Below the pieces are notes generated by a model. It ran no database searches. It saw only the letters and a program-made list of their open reading frames with translations, and was not told the origin of the DNA. A program made the position numbers and the translations under genes. A stretch of DNA of 64,000 nucleotides from Dryococelus australis (taxonomy: Eukaryota; Arthropoda; Insecta; Phasmatodea; Phasmatidae). Positions 1 through 10,883 of the stretch are shown here, one piece after another (positions within the stretch are counted from its first letter, which is position 1; each line of letters opens with the position of its first letter). Location: assembly GCA_029891345.1 (NCBI GenBank), contig CM057006.1, positions 41,329,056 to 41,393,055 of the forward strand, written 5' to 3'.

Positions 1-300
1 TTCTCACTGTCTTTATTCATTTGTTTGTTTGCGTTATTGCATCCCTTGGATCTATTTTACATACACAATAGCACTTAAATATTGAACAAGTCATACTAGT
101 GGACAAGTCTTTATTTATAAATGAAATATTATAATTTATAGAAATCGTATAAAGTTAAATTTAACCAAAATAATTTACTTTTATGTTAACGCAAATATTA
201 AAAGCTTGTGAGATACTACATATTTAGGAAACCACCAAACACGTATTACATGTGGTGTTTTTCCAGGGTTTGATTCAAAAAGGTAGGAAAAAAAACCCGA
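1..300 (+). mobile_element. MITE family B, partial (right half)
   Basis: The segment matches the right half of family B (compare 6185-6473): a stretch around 105-260 with AATTTATAGA, ACTTTTATGTTAACGC, TTTAGGAAACCACC and GGTTTGATTCAAAAAGG. The left half lies outside the window or is broken by unrelated sequence around 30-90. The right terminus is degenerate and does not show a clean TA end. Confidence 0.7.
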
Positions 301-662
301 ATATATACTTATTACATGCTACTTTTATGAAGAGGCTCTAGGATAGTGCGAATTTGCATCGGAAAAGTAGTTTGCCCAAGTGCTGTTAGTCCAGCATCCC
401 TGTTAATGATTCTTGTTTCGCGTGCTGGTGTGTGATGAATTGCATCGCAAGCTGCGAGAACCACGCACAGCGAGGTAAGTTAGAAGAAGCGAAATGGAAG
501 ATGTAAAAGTAAGAATGCCCGCGGGTAATTAGTACGACGGACCACAGAGTTACAAATGCACAAAATGCGCTGTACTTAAGGCCGCGAGGGAGATAGGTTG
601 TTAATTACAACCCAGCCGTTGTAGTGAATCTTACTTTTTTTTTTCTCTTGCGGCATTGGTGG
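301..662. other. unassigned spacer
   Basis: No gene or repeat recognised. Open frames here are short and run into the neighbouring MITE. Confidence 0.5.
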
Positions 663-1086
663 TAAAGGCTGTTCACGGTAAAATGAGCACTTCTGAAAGC
701 CCGGCTTGAGATCTACTTGTATGCACGTTGTGTGTTCTTCCGCCTCACGTGAAGTAAACATGCCACGGGCCTCATCACGTTATTCATGCGTCAGTCAAGT
801 GAAACTGTGAAATAATTAAAAAAGTAAATATTGTACAAATTCGCACATTTTTACACTTCGATCCATTAAAAAATATAGAAAGCGAGAGAAATGATTTAAG
901 TTATCACAAATAATTACTTAATACTTTTGTTTGACGTTAATTTATGGAGTTACTTTCTCCTCAATCGTTACCAACTTTACTGGACACGTGTCACTCATTG
1001 CGCCCGTTAAAATATATGCATTTAAGGGCAGTGACTTTTTCTAAGGTTGATTTCAAAAGTGCCTACTTTATCGTGAACAGCCTTTA
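663..1086 (+). mobile_element. MITE family A, full copy (A1)
   Basis: The left end TA|AAGGCTGTTCACGG and the right end CGTGAACAGCCTT|TA are inverted repeats of about 28 bp, flanked by a TA duplication. The interior has the family landmarks ATCTACTTGTATGCACG, CCGCCTCACGTGAAG and CGTTACCAACTTTACTGG. Length is 424 bp. It encodes no protein. Peptides read through it, containing a QVDL-type string, recur at every A copy and are products of the repeat. Confidence 0.92.
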
Positions 1087-1408
1087 CAATTAACGTTGTT
1101 CATAATCTCGCCCCGTTAGCATCACTTTTGTATAAAATAGAATTATTTGGATTGTGCATTTAGGTTTTATCCTACTCAGGTTGGCAATCTCAGTGTTAGT
1201 AGGTATTACTGGTGTTGCATTTGTATCGAATTTGCTAGTTTTGCATGCAGTTTTCTTAAAATAAATACAATCTTCCCAATATTTTTCGCTTTTTTTAAAA
1301 CCTGCGTAAATTATAAACTGTGTTCTTCGCCCTGGACTAGAAATTTTACGAAATAATGTTCACATGTTTAAAATATTCTGTCGTAAGTAACTGAAGAGGC
1401 CTCCCTAG
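1087..1408. other. unassigned spacer
   Basis: AT-rich sequence with no recognised gene or repeat. Confidence 0.5.
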
Positions 1409-1834
1409 TTAGTCTATTTGCGGTTTCTTCACTCTTTTTAAATCAAACCTTTGAAAAATCACCCCATATATGACGTGTTTACTTATTTCCTGAATACGCC
1501 ACGTATCACAACATTTTATACTTCTGTTAACATGAAAGTGTCTTACTTTTCGTTAAATTGAAATTTTACGGGTATTTTACATATTAGATATAAGTCATTA
1601 AAATTAATTATGAAGAAAATCAGTGAAAATTATGTATGTTGGTAGCGCTTAGTAAGAAATAGTTATCGTGCAAAATAGCATTACAACTGAGTGCGCACGA
1701 ATTCGGTGCTTTGTCCCTTTGGTGTAATTTTCTAGACTTCCTTAAGCTTAGTTTGCACGAGGCGGAGTAATATCCTGTAATTAAAACTTTAGCAAGGCTT
1801 CAGAAAAGTACGGAGTAACAGTGAATGGATTATA
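1409..1834 (-). mobile_element. MITE family B, full copy (B1)
   Basis: Reverse-oriented full-length B element. The left edge has AGTCTATTTGCGGTTTCTTC and the right edge GTAACAGTGAATGGATTA|TA. The interior keeps GTGCGCACGAATTCGG and GCACGAGGCGGAGTAATAT. About 425 bp, non-coding. Confidence 0.88.
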
Positions 1835-2576
1835 TCATATTATTAAAGTTCTAAGGAAACAGAACCCACGCGGTGCTTGTTTATGACATTTTACATCGCC
1901 GACGCAACGCTCCCTTGTGGCCAGATGCGAACTATGGGCGTTTAATATTAATATCGTTTACCTGGTATTATCTTTAAAAGCATTCTGGAGTACTAGGGGC
2001 ACTATTCTCTAACTTCAGCTTGCTTAAAGATAGATAGTCAACGTGATCGTCTTTATCATAAAAGGGGCAATAACGCTGATAACTCGTTGCCGTCTTTATG
2101 TGGTGTTATGCAATCTATATCGTTATTGATATCTTTGTGCAAATATGGAGGCTGTGTTTGGCAACACAGTGAGCTGTGTTCTGAAATCATTTTTCCGCTA
2201 ATAAAGGATGCATTGTGTCACAAATAGAGTTCTTATTGTAAAATTTGAACTAGAAGTGAAATTTATTTTTTTATCGATTTGCGAATGATACTTCTAAAAT
2301 AAAATATATGCTTCAGACACCGTTTATTTGTGCTAAAATATAACCGAGTATAATATTTTCATGTTTAGGGTATTTTAAAAGGTTTTATTTTCAATAAGAC
2401 ATATTTGTAGAATAAACATCAATACGTCGGCCATTTTCGATTCACTATCGTTCATAAACACTCATTGTAGACCGGTTTTTATATAAAGACAGTCACAATG
2501 CATTTGAAAGACCATCATGGAGACATAATGAGTCACAGAATAATATTTCGTTTCGTAAATGTAGTTGAACCTTAAA
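1835..2576. other. unassigned spacer
   Basis: AT-rich, no recognised gene or repeat up to the Helitron insertion point, an A at 2576. Confidence 0.5.
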
Positions 2577-5356
2577 TCTGTACTAATATTATAAAGAGGT
2601 AGTGTTTGTAACTTTGTGTGTTTGGATGTAGGAGGTAATATTCTAAACTACTCATCCGATTTTAAAAATTCTTTCACCAGTAGGATGCTACGTTATCACT
2701 GAGAGTCATAGGCTATATTTTATTTTAAAAATCAATAGGGATCCCTACTAAAACTCCAATAATGTAACCCAAAGTGTAAATAAATGACCTATAAAATTCC
2801 TTACATTGCGTGCGCTGCGAAAACTATTGACGATAGAACAAAATAATGTACTACGGCTTTGCAGAACACATCATTATCTACAAAAAGAGTCGCGACACCA
2901 TATATCTAACTATTATAGTTGTGTCACAATAACTTTTTATTTTATTTTAAAAACTGAATTAAAACGCCGCCGCTAGAAAAGCCACTTTATTTGTACCTTG
3001 GTAATAATCCTTATCAAAATATATTACTTCACATTCAAGACTGGTTCAGTACCTGTATATTACTTTTTGAATTATTCAATTCTACTATACCACGAAGTTC
3101 CACACTATTATACTTGGGCTAATAACACATTTTCAAGAAGAACGCGCGGTCAAAACGTAGATGGGCATCCAGGAATAAAGAAAGACGTTGCTTTGGGAAG
3201 AGTATATGGTGTACATCCTTCTCAGTCTGAGTGTTTTTATCTCAGAATGTTATTGCATCATGTACGCGGTCCAACCTCATTCAATAACCTAAAAACTGTA
3301 AGTGGAATTGTCAAAGAAACTTATCAAGCAGCTTGCCGAGATAGAGGTTTGCTTGAAACTGACGATCATTGAGAGAATACTTTGAAAGAAGCTGCGATTT
3401 CGCAATGCCCATTAAAGATGAGGGAGTTGTTTGTAGTCATTCTACTATGTTGTCAGCCTTTTGAACCTTTAAAATTGTGGGATAGCTTCAAAGATGATTT
3501 TTGTGAAGACATCAGACACAGAATACGACAGCAAAATCAGGATTTAACTTTGCAATTCAATGACGACATGTACAATGAAGGCTTGATAGATATAGAAAAT
3601 AAGCTTTTGGAATTAAATGAAAAAAGTTTAAGTGATTTCGGATTACCATCTCCTATTCGCTCACGAAATGATTCAGTAGATACAATGCTGGTACGTCAGT
3701 ACAATGTCAGTGATTTGAATGATTTTGTCAACGAAAATTTGCCAAAATTAGTCTCAGATCAATTGCAAGCGTTTAATACAATAATTGATAGTGTGATGAA
3801 TAACAAAGGCAAATTTTTTTTTTGGATGCCCCAGGAGGCACAGGAAAGACATTCCTGTCCAATTTATTACTGGCAAAGGTTGGACAGTTTAGAAAAATAG
3901 CTCTGGCAGTCGCTTCTTCAGGAATCGCTGCTACTCTATTAAGTAATGGGAAATCTGCACATTCCACGTTCAAACTCCCATTATCAGTATCTCTGGACCA
4001 ACAATCCGTATGTTCTATACGCAAAAACGGCCCTCTTGGCAAATTGTTACAGGACGCGGCACTGATAATGTGGGATGAATGTACGATAAGTCACAGAGCC
4101 CATGTTGAAGCTGTGGATCGAACGTTAAAGGACCTTAGAAGCTCTACTGCCATTATGGGTGGAGTTACTTTTGTGTTTGCTGGGGATTTTCGGCAGACAC
4201 TCCCTGTAGTTACAAAAGGGACGCGTGCAGATATCATCAAAGCATGTCTTAAATCATCTCCCTTATGGAGTTCTATTCAACACCTATGAGAGCCTATCTT
4301 GGTGGAGACACGCATAAAGATTTCCCACAACAATTGCTCAGACTTGGAGAAGGAGTTTTTCCTTCTCTAAATTTGAGCACTAATTCTGCTGAAATCATTT
4401 TTAATGAGACATTAGGTCAGATAGTCCACAGTCTGCAGCATCTTATAGAAGCAGTATATCCGGGCCTCGAAAATTTACTAGAAAGAGACTTTCACTGGTT
4501 GTGTTCCAGGGCAATAGTATCGCCTAGGAACGACACTGTCAATGAAATCAACAATCTCATTATACAAAGAGTTCCCGGCCAAGTCAAAACCTATTATAAG
4601 TCGATTGACACAGTCACCAATGTTGACGATGTCGTCCACTTTCCTCAAGATTTTCTAAATTCGCTTAATCCTTCTGGCTTGCCACCTCACGAACTATCAT
4701 TAAAAGTCGGTACTCCTATCATGCTTTTAAGGAATATAAGCCCTCCTAACATGTGTAATGGCACAAGATTGCTCATTAAAGACTTGAAAGAAAATTTGAT
4801 TGTCGCGACCATCCTCACCGGTCCAGCAGCCGGCCAGCTGGCAAACATCCCGATGATTCCCACGGATTTGCCAATATCTTTCAAACGGTTGCAATTACCC
4901 GTAAAAACATCGTTCGCGATTACTATTAATAAGTCCCAGGGTTAAACTTTCTCTTTGGTTGGAATCGACCTACGAAAAGAGTGTTTTTCCCATGGCCAAC
5001 TATATGTTGGTTTATCACGAGTTGGAAGTCCCGAGAAACAGTACATTTTGCTACCAAACAATAACAGGACGTCAAACATTGTCTACAGAGAATGTCTTAG
5101 CCAATAACATATTAAATACTTCTATCTCAGATAAATTGCATTGTAATATAATGTATATTAATATGAAAAATTATAAAAAAGTACAAAAATATCAAATAAA
5201 AAAGCAAAAAACTTTAAATTATAATTATTTAATTAATTATTATATTATGTGCTTTTTTTTAATGCTTTAGGAGAGTTTACCCAACCTAATTAACGCCGGG
5301 TTAAGCAGTTTTTTTTGTCTTAATTGCACCCGTGCGAAGCCGGGGCGGGTCGCTAG
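2577..5356 (+). mobile_element. Helitron, degenerate near-full-length copy (copy 1)
   Basis: The 5' end begins TCTGTACTAATATTATAAAG. The 3' end is GAAGCCGGGGCGGGTCGCTAG, with ACCCG...CGGGT able to pair as a stem just before the terminal CTAG. The element lies between A (2576) and T (5357), the AT target typical of Helitrons, with no target duplication. These are the established structural marks of the superfamily. The 2,780 bp hold a helicase pseudogene, but the HUH/Rep nuclease half of the usual protein is missing. An autonomous Helitron is usually twice this length or more, so this copy has lost its Rep region. A second copy is at 42976-44470. Confidence 0.93.
2998..5107 (+). pseudogene. 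Helitron Pif1-type helicase, broken
   Basis: This is the C-terminal part of a Helitron RepHel protein, the helicase proposed to unwind DNA during rolling-circle transposition. The upstream linker (about 3085-3450) reads YLRMLLHHVRGPTSF and later LWDSFKDDFCEDI. Walker A (GGTGKT) is at 3834-3851, Walker B (LIMWDE) at 4062-4079, the Pif1-type GDFRQTLPVV motif at 4182-4211, SFAITINKSQG near 4911-4942, and YVGLSRVGS further on in the same frame after a stop. Four lesions are visible: TGG-to-TGA stop at 3370, a frame change in a ten-T run at 3814-3823, a frame change from a 16-bp deletion near 4284 (judged against copy 2), and a TAA at 4943 where glutamine is expected. The frame otherwise runs to TAA at 5105-5107. 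The N-terminal Rep domain is absent. The protein cannot be made intact. Confidence 0.92.
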
Positions 5357-5789
5357 TGTTTTTATATAAAGGTAGTAAAAAGTTATAGAATATGGCCCCA
5401 TGCCCCATGCGGCAGAAATTTCCCGTATATGAAACTCTGCCAAAAGAAATCTCGTTTTCTTCCCAACCTTGGCTTAACGAAGCCTTTAGCGCCGCCGACT
5501 ATACCGGGATCTTTCATTTCCTGTTTACTTAAGTTTTTGTAAAGTAAACATTAAAAAAAAATGCTAGGTACTATACAAGTTTAGCTGTTGCCTAATTTAT
5601 GTTACAGTCACGAAGTCTCGACTACCATTGTAAAATTTAGTCACGTTAAAAATATCTGTAGGGTATCTCCCTCTTTTTTTTTTACCAACCACCAAATTAT
5701 TCGTAAAGTGTAAATTTTCTACTCGGGAACTCTCAATAATTACTTTGAAATTTATTTCGTGACCCGAAAATGATGAATTTCTGCATAGG
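5357..5789. other. unassigned spacer
   Basis: No recognised gene or repeat. It contains short A and T runs. Confidence 0.5.
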
Positions 5790-5995
5790 AGGTGAAGCAG
5801 GACCTCAAAAAAGCGCGATGGCGATGGAACGTCGACGGAAATGCAAGAGTGGCGGTAACGGGAACTCCCCGAGAAAACCCGCCAGCCAACGGCAACGTCT
5901 GCCACGTTTACCCACGTGCGAAAGTCGGCAGCGACCCCGCCGGGAGTCGAACCCGGATCGCTTTGGCGGGAGGTTGACGGGGTGACCACGACAGG
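5790..5995 (-). repeat. tRNA-derived SINE family S, copy S1
   Basis: On the minus strand the tRNA-like head (about 5935-5995) includes a B-box-like stretch read as CGGGTTCGACTCCCGG. It is followed by the family body, whose minus-strand landmarks include CGGGTTTTCTCGGGGAGTTC. The head is diverged around the A box. Typical length of this family here is 230-260 bp. Confidence 0.8.
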
Positions 5996-6039
5996 TCCCG
6001 TCTTTCGCGGTAAGTTTTGCCCGCGCGGGTTCCCTCTTG

Positions 6040-6473
6040 TAACCCACTCACGGTTACTTCGCACTTTTCTGAGGCCCTGTTGAAGTTCTACTTCCACGAT
6101 ATTCCTCCGCCTCGTGCAAACTAAGCTTAAACTAAGTCTGGAAATTTACACCAAAGGACTACGAACCGAATTCGTGCGCACTCAGTGTAACAGTATTTTG
6201 CATAAGAACTATTTCTCACTAGGCGCTGCTTACCAACACACATGTTTTGTCACTGTTTGTTATTCCTATTTATTTATAATTGAAGTATTATAATTTATAG
6301 ATCAAATATGAATAACATTTCAATTCAACAGGAAATAAAGTAACTTTTATGAACACAAGTATAAAACGCTTGTAATACAGGGCGTATTTAGGAAATAACT
6401 AAACATTTCATACATGGAGAGATTTTTCAGAGGCTTGATTCAAAAAGGCCGAAGAAACCGTGAATGGACTATA
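6040..6473 (+). mobile_element. MITE family B, full copy (B2)
   Basis: Left edge TA|ACCCACTCACGGTTACTTCG and right edge AAACCGTGAATGGACTA|TA. The interior has GGCCCTGTTGAAGTTCTAC, CCTCCGCCTCGTGCAAAC and GAACTATTTCTCACTAGGCG. 434 bp. SINE S1 lies about 45 bp to its left. Confidence 0.9.
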
Positions 6474-6814
6474 ATAGCTTGGCAGCGCGGGTGTAAGATG
6501 TGCGCGCTATATGGCAGACCGCGCGCGGAGGAAAGCGGGTCAGTAATTTTCTGCATGTAAAATCCTCACGGTCGTGCTTGCGTGCACGTCTGCCGAATGT
6601 GACGGTCGACGAGCAGACGCTCCCGCAGTAGAAAGTGAGACTCCCAAGTAGAGCTGCATCCGCCCCAGGGTCCGAATAAGAAGTCTTACCAGTGTCGTTC
6701 CACGAGCCACGGGGCGCCGATGGGATTATTACGCGCCGGGGGCAATGTCTGTGTTCACGTGGCGTACCTTCAAAGACTCTTACCGACCTTCAAAGACTTT
6801 GCTTTTTATGTGTT
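6474..6814. other. unassigned, CpG-rich
   Basis: A relatively GC- and CpG-rich stretch (about 6485-6760), unlike its AT-rich surroundings. No known protein or RNA recognised. It could be an old repeat or regulatory DNA. Confidence 0.4.
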
Positions 6815-7236
6815 CTTTTAAGGGGACTACGTACGGGAACATTTTCTGTGAAATCGTCGTTTGCGCGCAAACGCTTATCTTGGTAAATAAAAGTTAAGGA
6901 AATACGACTTTTTACCAGAAAGGATTTAAAAAAGAAACTATTGTCTATATCCCTATCTTTTTACTTTTGTCATATTTAGTGTATTCTTATTGTTGAAGTG
7001 GGCAAATATCGCATTTATAAAGCTTGCCAACGCTGTTTCCTTAAGCGGCAAGAGAAAAGTGCATAGATACGGGAGTAGTTTAATCTGTTGTCTTTCATCG
7101 CGTGTAATAAAACGCCTCTGTTACTGATCTAATGTGCACAGTACACGGGAACACTGCACGCCTTGCGCGTAAGGGCGATGAGGCACTCGGCGCGCGTGCT
7201 AGTTTCGCCCGTGTAGCTCACTCGCTGCTTGACCTT
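6815..7236 (+). repeat. unclassified interspersed repeat family C, copy C1
   Basis: Shares an ordered series of landmarks with 34590-34995, 38210-38617 and 47669-48098: ATTTTCTGTGAAATCGTCG, TTAAGCGGCAAGAGAAAAGT, TCATCGCGTGTAATAAAA, CACTGCACGCCTTGCGCG, and the end CTTGACCTTGG. It has no obvious terminal inverted repeat and no tRNA-like head. It contains an AATAAA. SINE S2 starts directly at its right end. Confidence 0.85.
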
Positions 7237-7500
7237 GGACCACAGTGGATGAGCGGTTAGCACGCTCGCCTCCCACCAAGGCGAAGTGGGTTCAATACCC
7301 GGGCGGGTCACTCCCGGATTTTCGCATGTGGGAATCGAACCAGACGATGCTGCTGGTCGGCGGGTTTTCTCGGGGATATCCCATTTCCCCCACCCATTCA
7401 TTCCGGCGCTGCTCTATTACCTCAACCACCAGCATCGGCTCTGAAGACCTCGCTGTTAAGAATCGCCCAAATCTCTTCACTCACTCTCCCTTAAAAACTC
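7237..7500 (+). repeat. tRNA-derived SINE family S, copy S2
   Basis: Head with an A-box-like GGATGAGCGGTTAGCACGC, then CTCGCCTCCCACCAAGGCGA, and a B-box-like GGGTTCAATACCC. The body has TTTTCGCATGTGGGAATCG, GGTCGGCGGGTTTTCTCGG and CATCGGCTCTGAAGACCTCG, and the tail is rich in CTCACTC. The gene class is inferred from these pol III promoter boxes. Confidence 0.92.
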
Positions 7501-7808
7501 CTTAAATTGTGCCGGGTCTTGAACGATTCGTGAATTTTCGGGTTATTATAAATACGTGACATAGAAATGTCTACGTTACTAGGAGTTGTAGAAACTGGGC
7601 TGTTATTTTATCACTGTTTGCTGTGCCGTAAACATATGTGTACCAAAGGATAAAGTGCATTATTGAACACCTCCCATAAACATGTCATGTTCTGACATTT
7701 ATGACATGCAATACAAGTCTGGCAAACCAATGCTGCTAGCTAGATGCTTTGAATGACCATATTACCACCGTGGAACTGTCGGAGCCATTGTGGCATGCGA
7801 GCTGCCAC
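7501..7808. other. unassigned spacer
   Basis: No recognised gene or repeat. Confidence 0.5.
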
Positions 7809-8450
7809 ACTCAGAAAAAGATTTTGTTGAATCAAACAAAATTTGCTTGGTGCAGCCAAATTATTTGCTTCTATAGGGGCAATGAAATACCTTGTTGCTG
7901 AAACCAAATTATTTGGTTCTCATTTGGTGGCCCCAAACTGTAAGATTTGGTTGGTACAACTAAAGATTTGTTTGGCTACACGTGCATTAAACAGTTGGGG
8001 TCTATATAAAAAAAATTTACAAGTCCGACCGAGTTTCAAATCTCGATCACCTGCGTCCGAGAGCTACGCCTTAGTAATCTCAGCTAATGTGACATCTGAT
8101 GACGCCGGAAAGTTTTTAATAGATATACTGCACATATTGGGCAACGTGTGCAAACAAATATTTTAAGTTTTACGGCTTTACTTGTCAGTTTGTTGTTGCA
8201 TTGTTTTAATGTGTTTATAAATCGCTCAGCATCAATATAGGCACTAACTGATTCAACAAAATATTTAGTTGACAGTCTTGGCCCAACACAGAGATTTTGT
8301 TTATTCTAACATATATTTTGTTAGACGGACAAAAGTAATTTTTTTGCTTTTCAAATTTTGTTTTCTCAGCAATATATTTTATTAGGGCAACTAAATATAT
8401 ATTTCACCGTATACAAACTAATATTTTGTTCGATTTTCTCTCGGAGAAGG
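7809..8450. repeat. element G1 with AACCAAATTTGGTT-like micro-repeats
   Basis: Opens CACTCAGAAAAAGATTTTGT and closes with a loosely inverted TTTTGTTCGATTTTCTCTCGG. The interior is filled with variants of an AAATTTGGTTG / CAACCAAAT theme on both strands. A related stretch is at 42724-42975. Probably a non-autonomous DNA element; superfamily unknown. An open frame across 7843-8166 shows no known domain. Confidence 0.55.
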
Positions 8451-8774
8451 TTACGCGGAACGCTTGTAATCAAACTGTAAGTCCCAAGCTAACACAGAAA
8501 AATTGATTGCCTTAATTACACAATTAGCGGTGGTAAAATAATTGCCGAATTAAAATGATTAAGTTGGCTAAGTGATCTTTACTAGATAGATGTTAATTTC
8601 GGTAGTGTAGTTCTTGTCAGTTCTTAGCAAGTCCTTGAAAATTGCTTTGATTTACATCTCGTATGTGCGTAAGAGCCTTGCCACCAATCAAAACGAAAAC
8701 TTTAATAGACTAATGGAGGTACAGTTTCAGTTGAATGTTTGGCACTTGTGGCATACCTTTGACACGCACGTATG
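8451..8774. other. unassigned spacer
   Basis: No recognised gene or repeat. Confidence 0.5.
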
Positions 8775-9004
8775 TTGAGTTGAGAGAGATTTTGGCGGCT
8801 CTTAACCTGGTCTTGAGAGCCGACGAGGATGATTGTGTTGGGTATGGAGCAGCTCCGGAATGCAAAAGGGGGGGGGGGGGGGAGAGATTTCCGATGTAAC
8901 CCGCCGGCTAACGGCACTGTCCGGCACGATTCCCACTTGCGAAAATCCGGAGTGACCCGGCCGGGGATTGAACCCGGTTCGCCTTGGTGGGAGGCGAGCA
9001 AGCT
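8775..9004 (-). repeat. tRNA-derived SINE family S, copy S3
   Basis: Minus-strand SINE. The head near 8955-9004 includes the complement of CGAACCGGGTTCAATCCCCG, and the body and tail run leftwards through the complement of GGCTCTCAAGACC. A 15-G run at 8868-8882 sits where other copies have the CCCCCGCCC segment, so it looks like an expansion of that tract. Confidence 0.9.
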
Positions 9005-9403
9005 ACGCTTGTAATTCGTTATATGTGTTCAACGTTGTTCAAGTGTGTGTATTTGCAGTTGTAGGAAAGTTTTCGTTCACAAAAGGGACGAAAAAGTAAT
9101 CATTTTGCCGGAGGGGGGTTGTACCTTGTAATTTATTTTCAAACCTTGCGGTATTTTAGATCTAACTTTTTCATGTCTCCGGGGCCCTTCTTCGCGTTAT
9201 TCTTGTCGGGCCATGGCTCGCGCGGGCCGAGGAGTTTTGCACGACCGTTTTCCAGAACAATGTCGAAAGATTTATTTATTCATCTTGCTGGCTGTAGTTC
9301 TGTCTCTATGCACTTCGTGTTTCTTGCGTCGTATCCGACCTTAGCGTGCGGCACGACGCCCCCGGGAAATGCACGACTTGCATTACTCCAGGCTTGCAAT
9401 GAT
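9005..9403. other. unassigned spacer
   Basis: Partly GC-rich (9178-9260). An open frame over 9119-9466 has no recognised domain and runs into a MITE. Confidence 0.45.
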
Positions 9404-9758
9404 GGTAGCCCTGCTAAAGTTCCACTTCCAGGATATATTCCTCCGCCTCGTGCAAACAAAGCTTAACCGAGTCTGATCACACCAAAGGGAGAACGCGCCG
9501 CATTCATGCGCACTCACTTAAACAATAGTATTTTGCATGAAAAAATATATTTCTCACTTGGCATTCATTACCAACACACCTATTTTCCGTCTGTTTTTAT
9601 TCGTATTAATTGTAAATTAAATATGAATTACAGGAAAAATATAAGTTTAAGTTCAGTTTACCTACATGACATTTTGGATACAACAAAACACGTCATAAAT
9701 GGGGCGATTTTTCAAGTGTTTGATTTAAAACATTTGAAGAAACCGCGAATAGAATATA
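9404..9758 (+). mobile_element. MITE family B, 5'-truncated (B3)
   Basis: Begins inside the family at GTAGCCCTGCTAAAGTTCC, so the left terminal repeat is lost. It continues through CCTCCGCCTCGTGCAAAC and TTTCTCACTTGGCATTC, and ends AAACCGCGAATAGAATA|TA. Confidence 0.85.
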
Positions 9759-10330
9759 GCAACTTCTTGCTTCTTTGAAGGTGATTTTGGGGGGGGGGGG
9801 TTTGGAAAGGATTCGCGAATAAGAAATCGCGATCCGAGGAGATGTGGTTCGAGATCGGGTATGATTTTTTTTCTTTTACTTAGACTTTTTATTTTCACTT
9901 CTGGAGAGAGCTGAAAAAGAGTTAGCCACACTTCACTCTCCTGCGATCTGTCATGGCGTGGATTCAGTGACGCGCATAAGAAAAGGGTGCATTTTTCAGC
10001 CGTCGCTTGACAGCCGACGTTTTCCCCGTCCGCCAGATTTTATTTTGCATCTCGCCAGAAGCGAAAGCAACGAGAAACCCTGAATAGTTTCGGCTCGTAT
10101 GTACATGTACATTTTGACTTTGTGCTGTTTATCAACTCGAGTTAAACTCTCACCAGCTAGATTAATTATTGACACGTGGATTGTTAAAGAAGTGGTTGTT
10201 CAAGTAAAACAGTCCCCCCCCCCCCCCCCATCTTGGAAAAGTGCCAGTCAGTAATCGTTTGTGACCTGTTGTGAGCCCTGCTAAGTAATTCATCAATTTC
10301 ATTGCCGTCCAAAAAAAAATTGGACGATTT
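9759..10330. other. unassigned spacer with homopolymer runs
   Basis: Contains a 12-G run at 9789-9800 and a 16-C run at 10214-10229. Otherwise no recognised gene or repeat. Confidence 0.5.
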
Positions 10331-10401
10331 GTTGCGGGATGTATGTTATGTTATGTTGCGGGGTGTATGTTGCGGGATGTATGTTATATATATATATATA
10401 A
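10331..10401 (+). repeat. short tandem repeat plus (TA)n
   Basis: Three imperfect copies of GTTGCGGGATGTAT, separated by a short GTTATGTTAT filler, run into (TA)n at about 10384-10401. Confidence 0.85.
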
Positions 10402-10465
10402 TTTTGGATTTTATTAAAATGGCTAAAAAATATGTTTAGCAGTTGTGGTGGAGCATAGGGACAGT

Positions 10466-10883
10466 TATAAGCTGTTCACGGTAAAATGATCACTTTTGAA
10501 AGATCTACTTATATGCACGTTGTGTATTCTTCCGCCTTATGTAAAATTAACATTGCCATGCGTCTCATAAATTTATTAATGCGTCGGTCAAGTGAAACTG
10601 TGAAATTATTAGGAAAGAAAATATTTTACGAATATACTTATTTCTACACTTCGATGCATTAAAAAAAAACACAGATAGCGAAAGAAATAATTTGAGTTAC
10701 CACAAATGGTTACCCAACACTTTTTATTCGACGTTAAGATATGGAACTACTTCCCATCTATCGTTGCCAACTTTACTGGGCGCATGCCGCTCAATGTGCT
10801 CGTTAAAATATACACAGGTAGGAGCAGTGACTTTTTTCTAAGGTTGATTTCAAAAGTGCTCACTTGATAGTGAACCGACTTTA
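10466..10883 (+). mobile_element. MITE family A, full copy (A2)
   Basis: Left TA|TAAGCTGTTCACGGTAAAAT and right GTGAACCGACTT|TA. Interior landmarks ATGCACGTTGTGTATTCTTC, CATTGCCATGCG and CGTTGCCAACTTTACTGGG. The right terminal repeat is more diverged than the left. Confidence 0.9.

Noticed and set aside
576-761. Recurring small peptides containing a 'QVDLKxxFQKCSxYREQ'-like string (also at 15810-16013, 41292-41507, 48367-48603)
   Set aside because: They are translations of the same end of family A MITEs, appear at every copy in whichever direction it lies, and end inside the element. They are not a gene family.
7245-7505. Open frames over SINE copies (also 9001-8702, 34268-33690, 59395-59886, 61814-62047, 62549-62217)
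   Set aside because: Each follows the SINE body in one of its frames, starts or stops at random outside it, and shares sequence only through the repeat.
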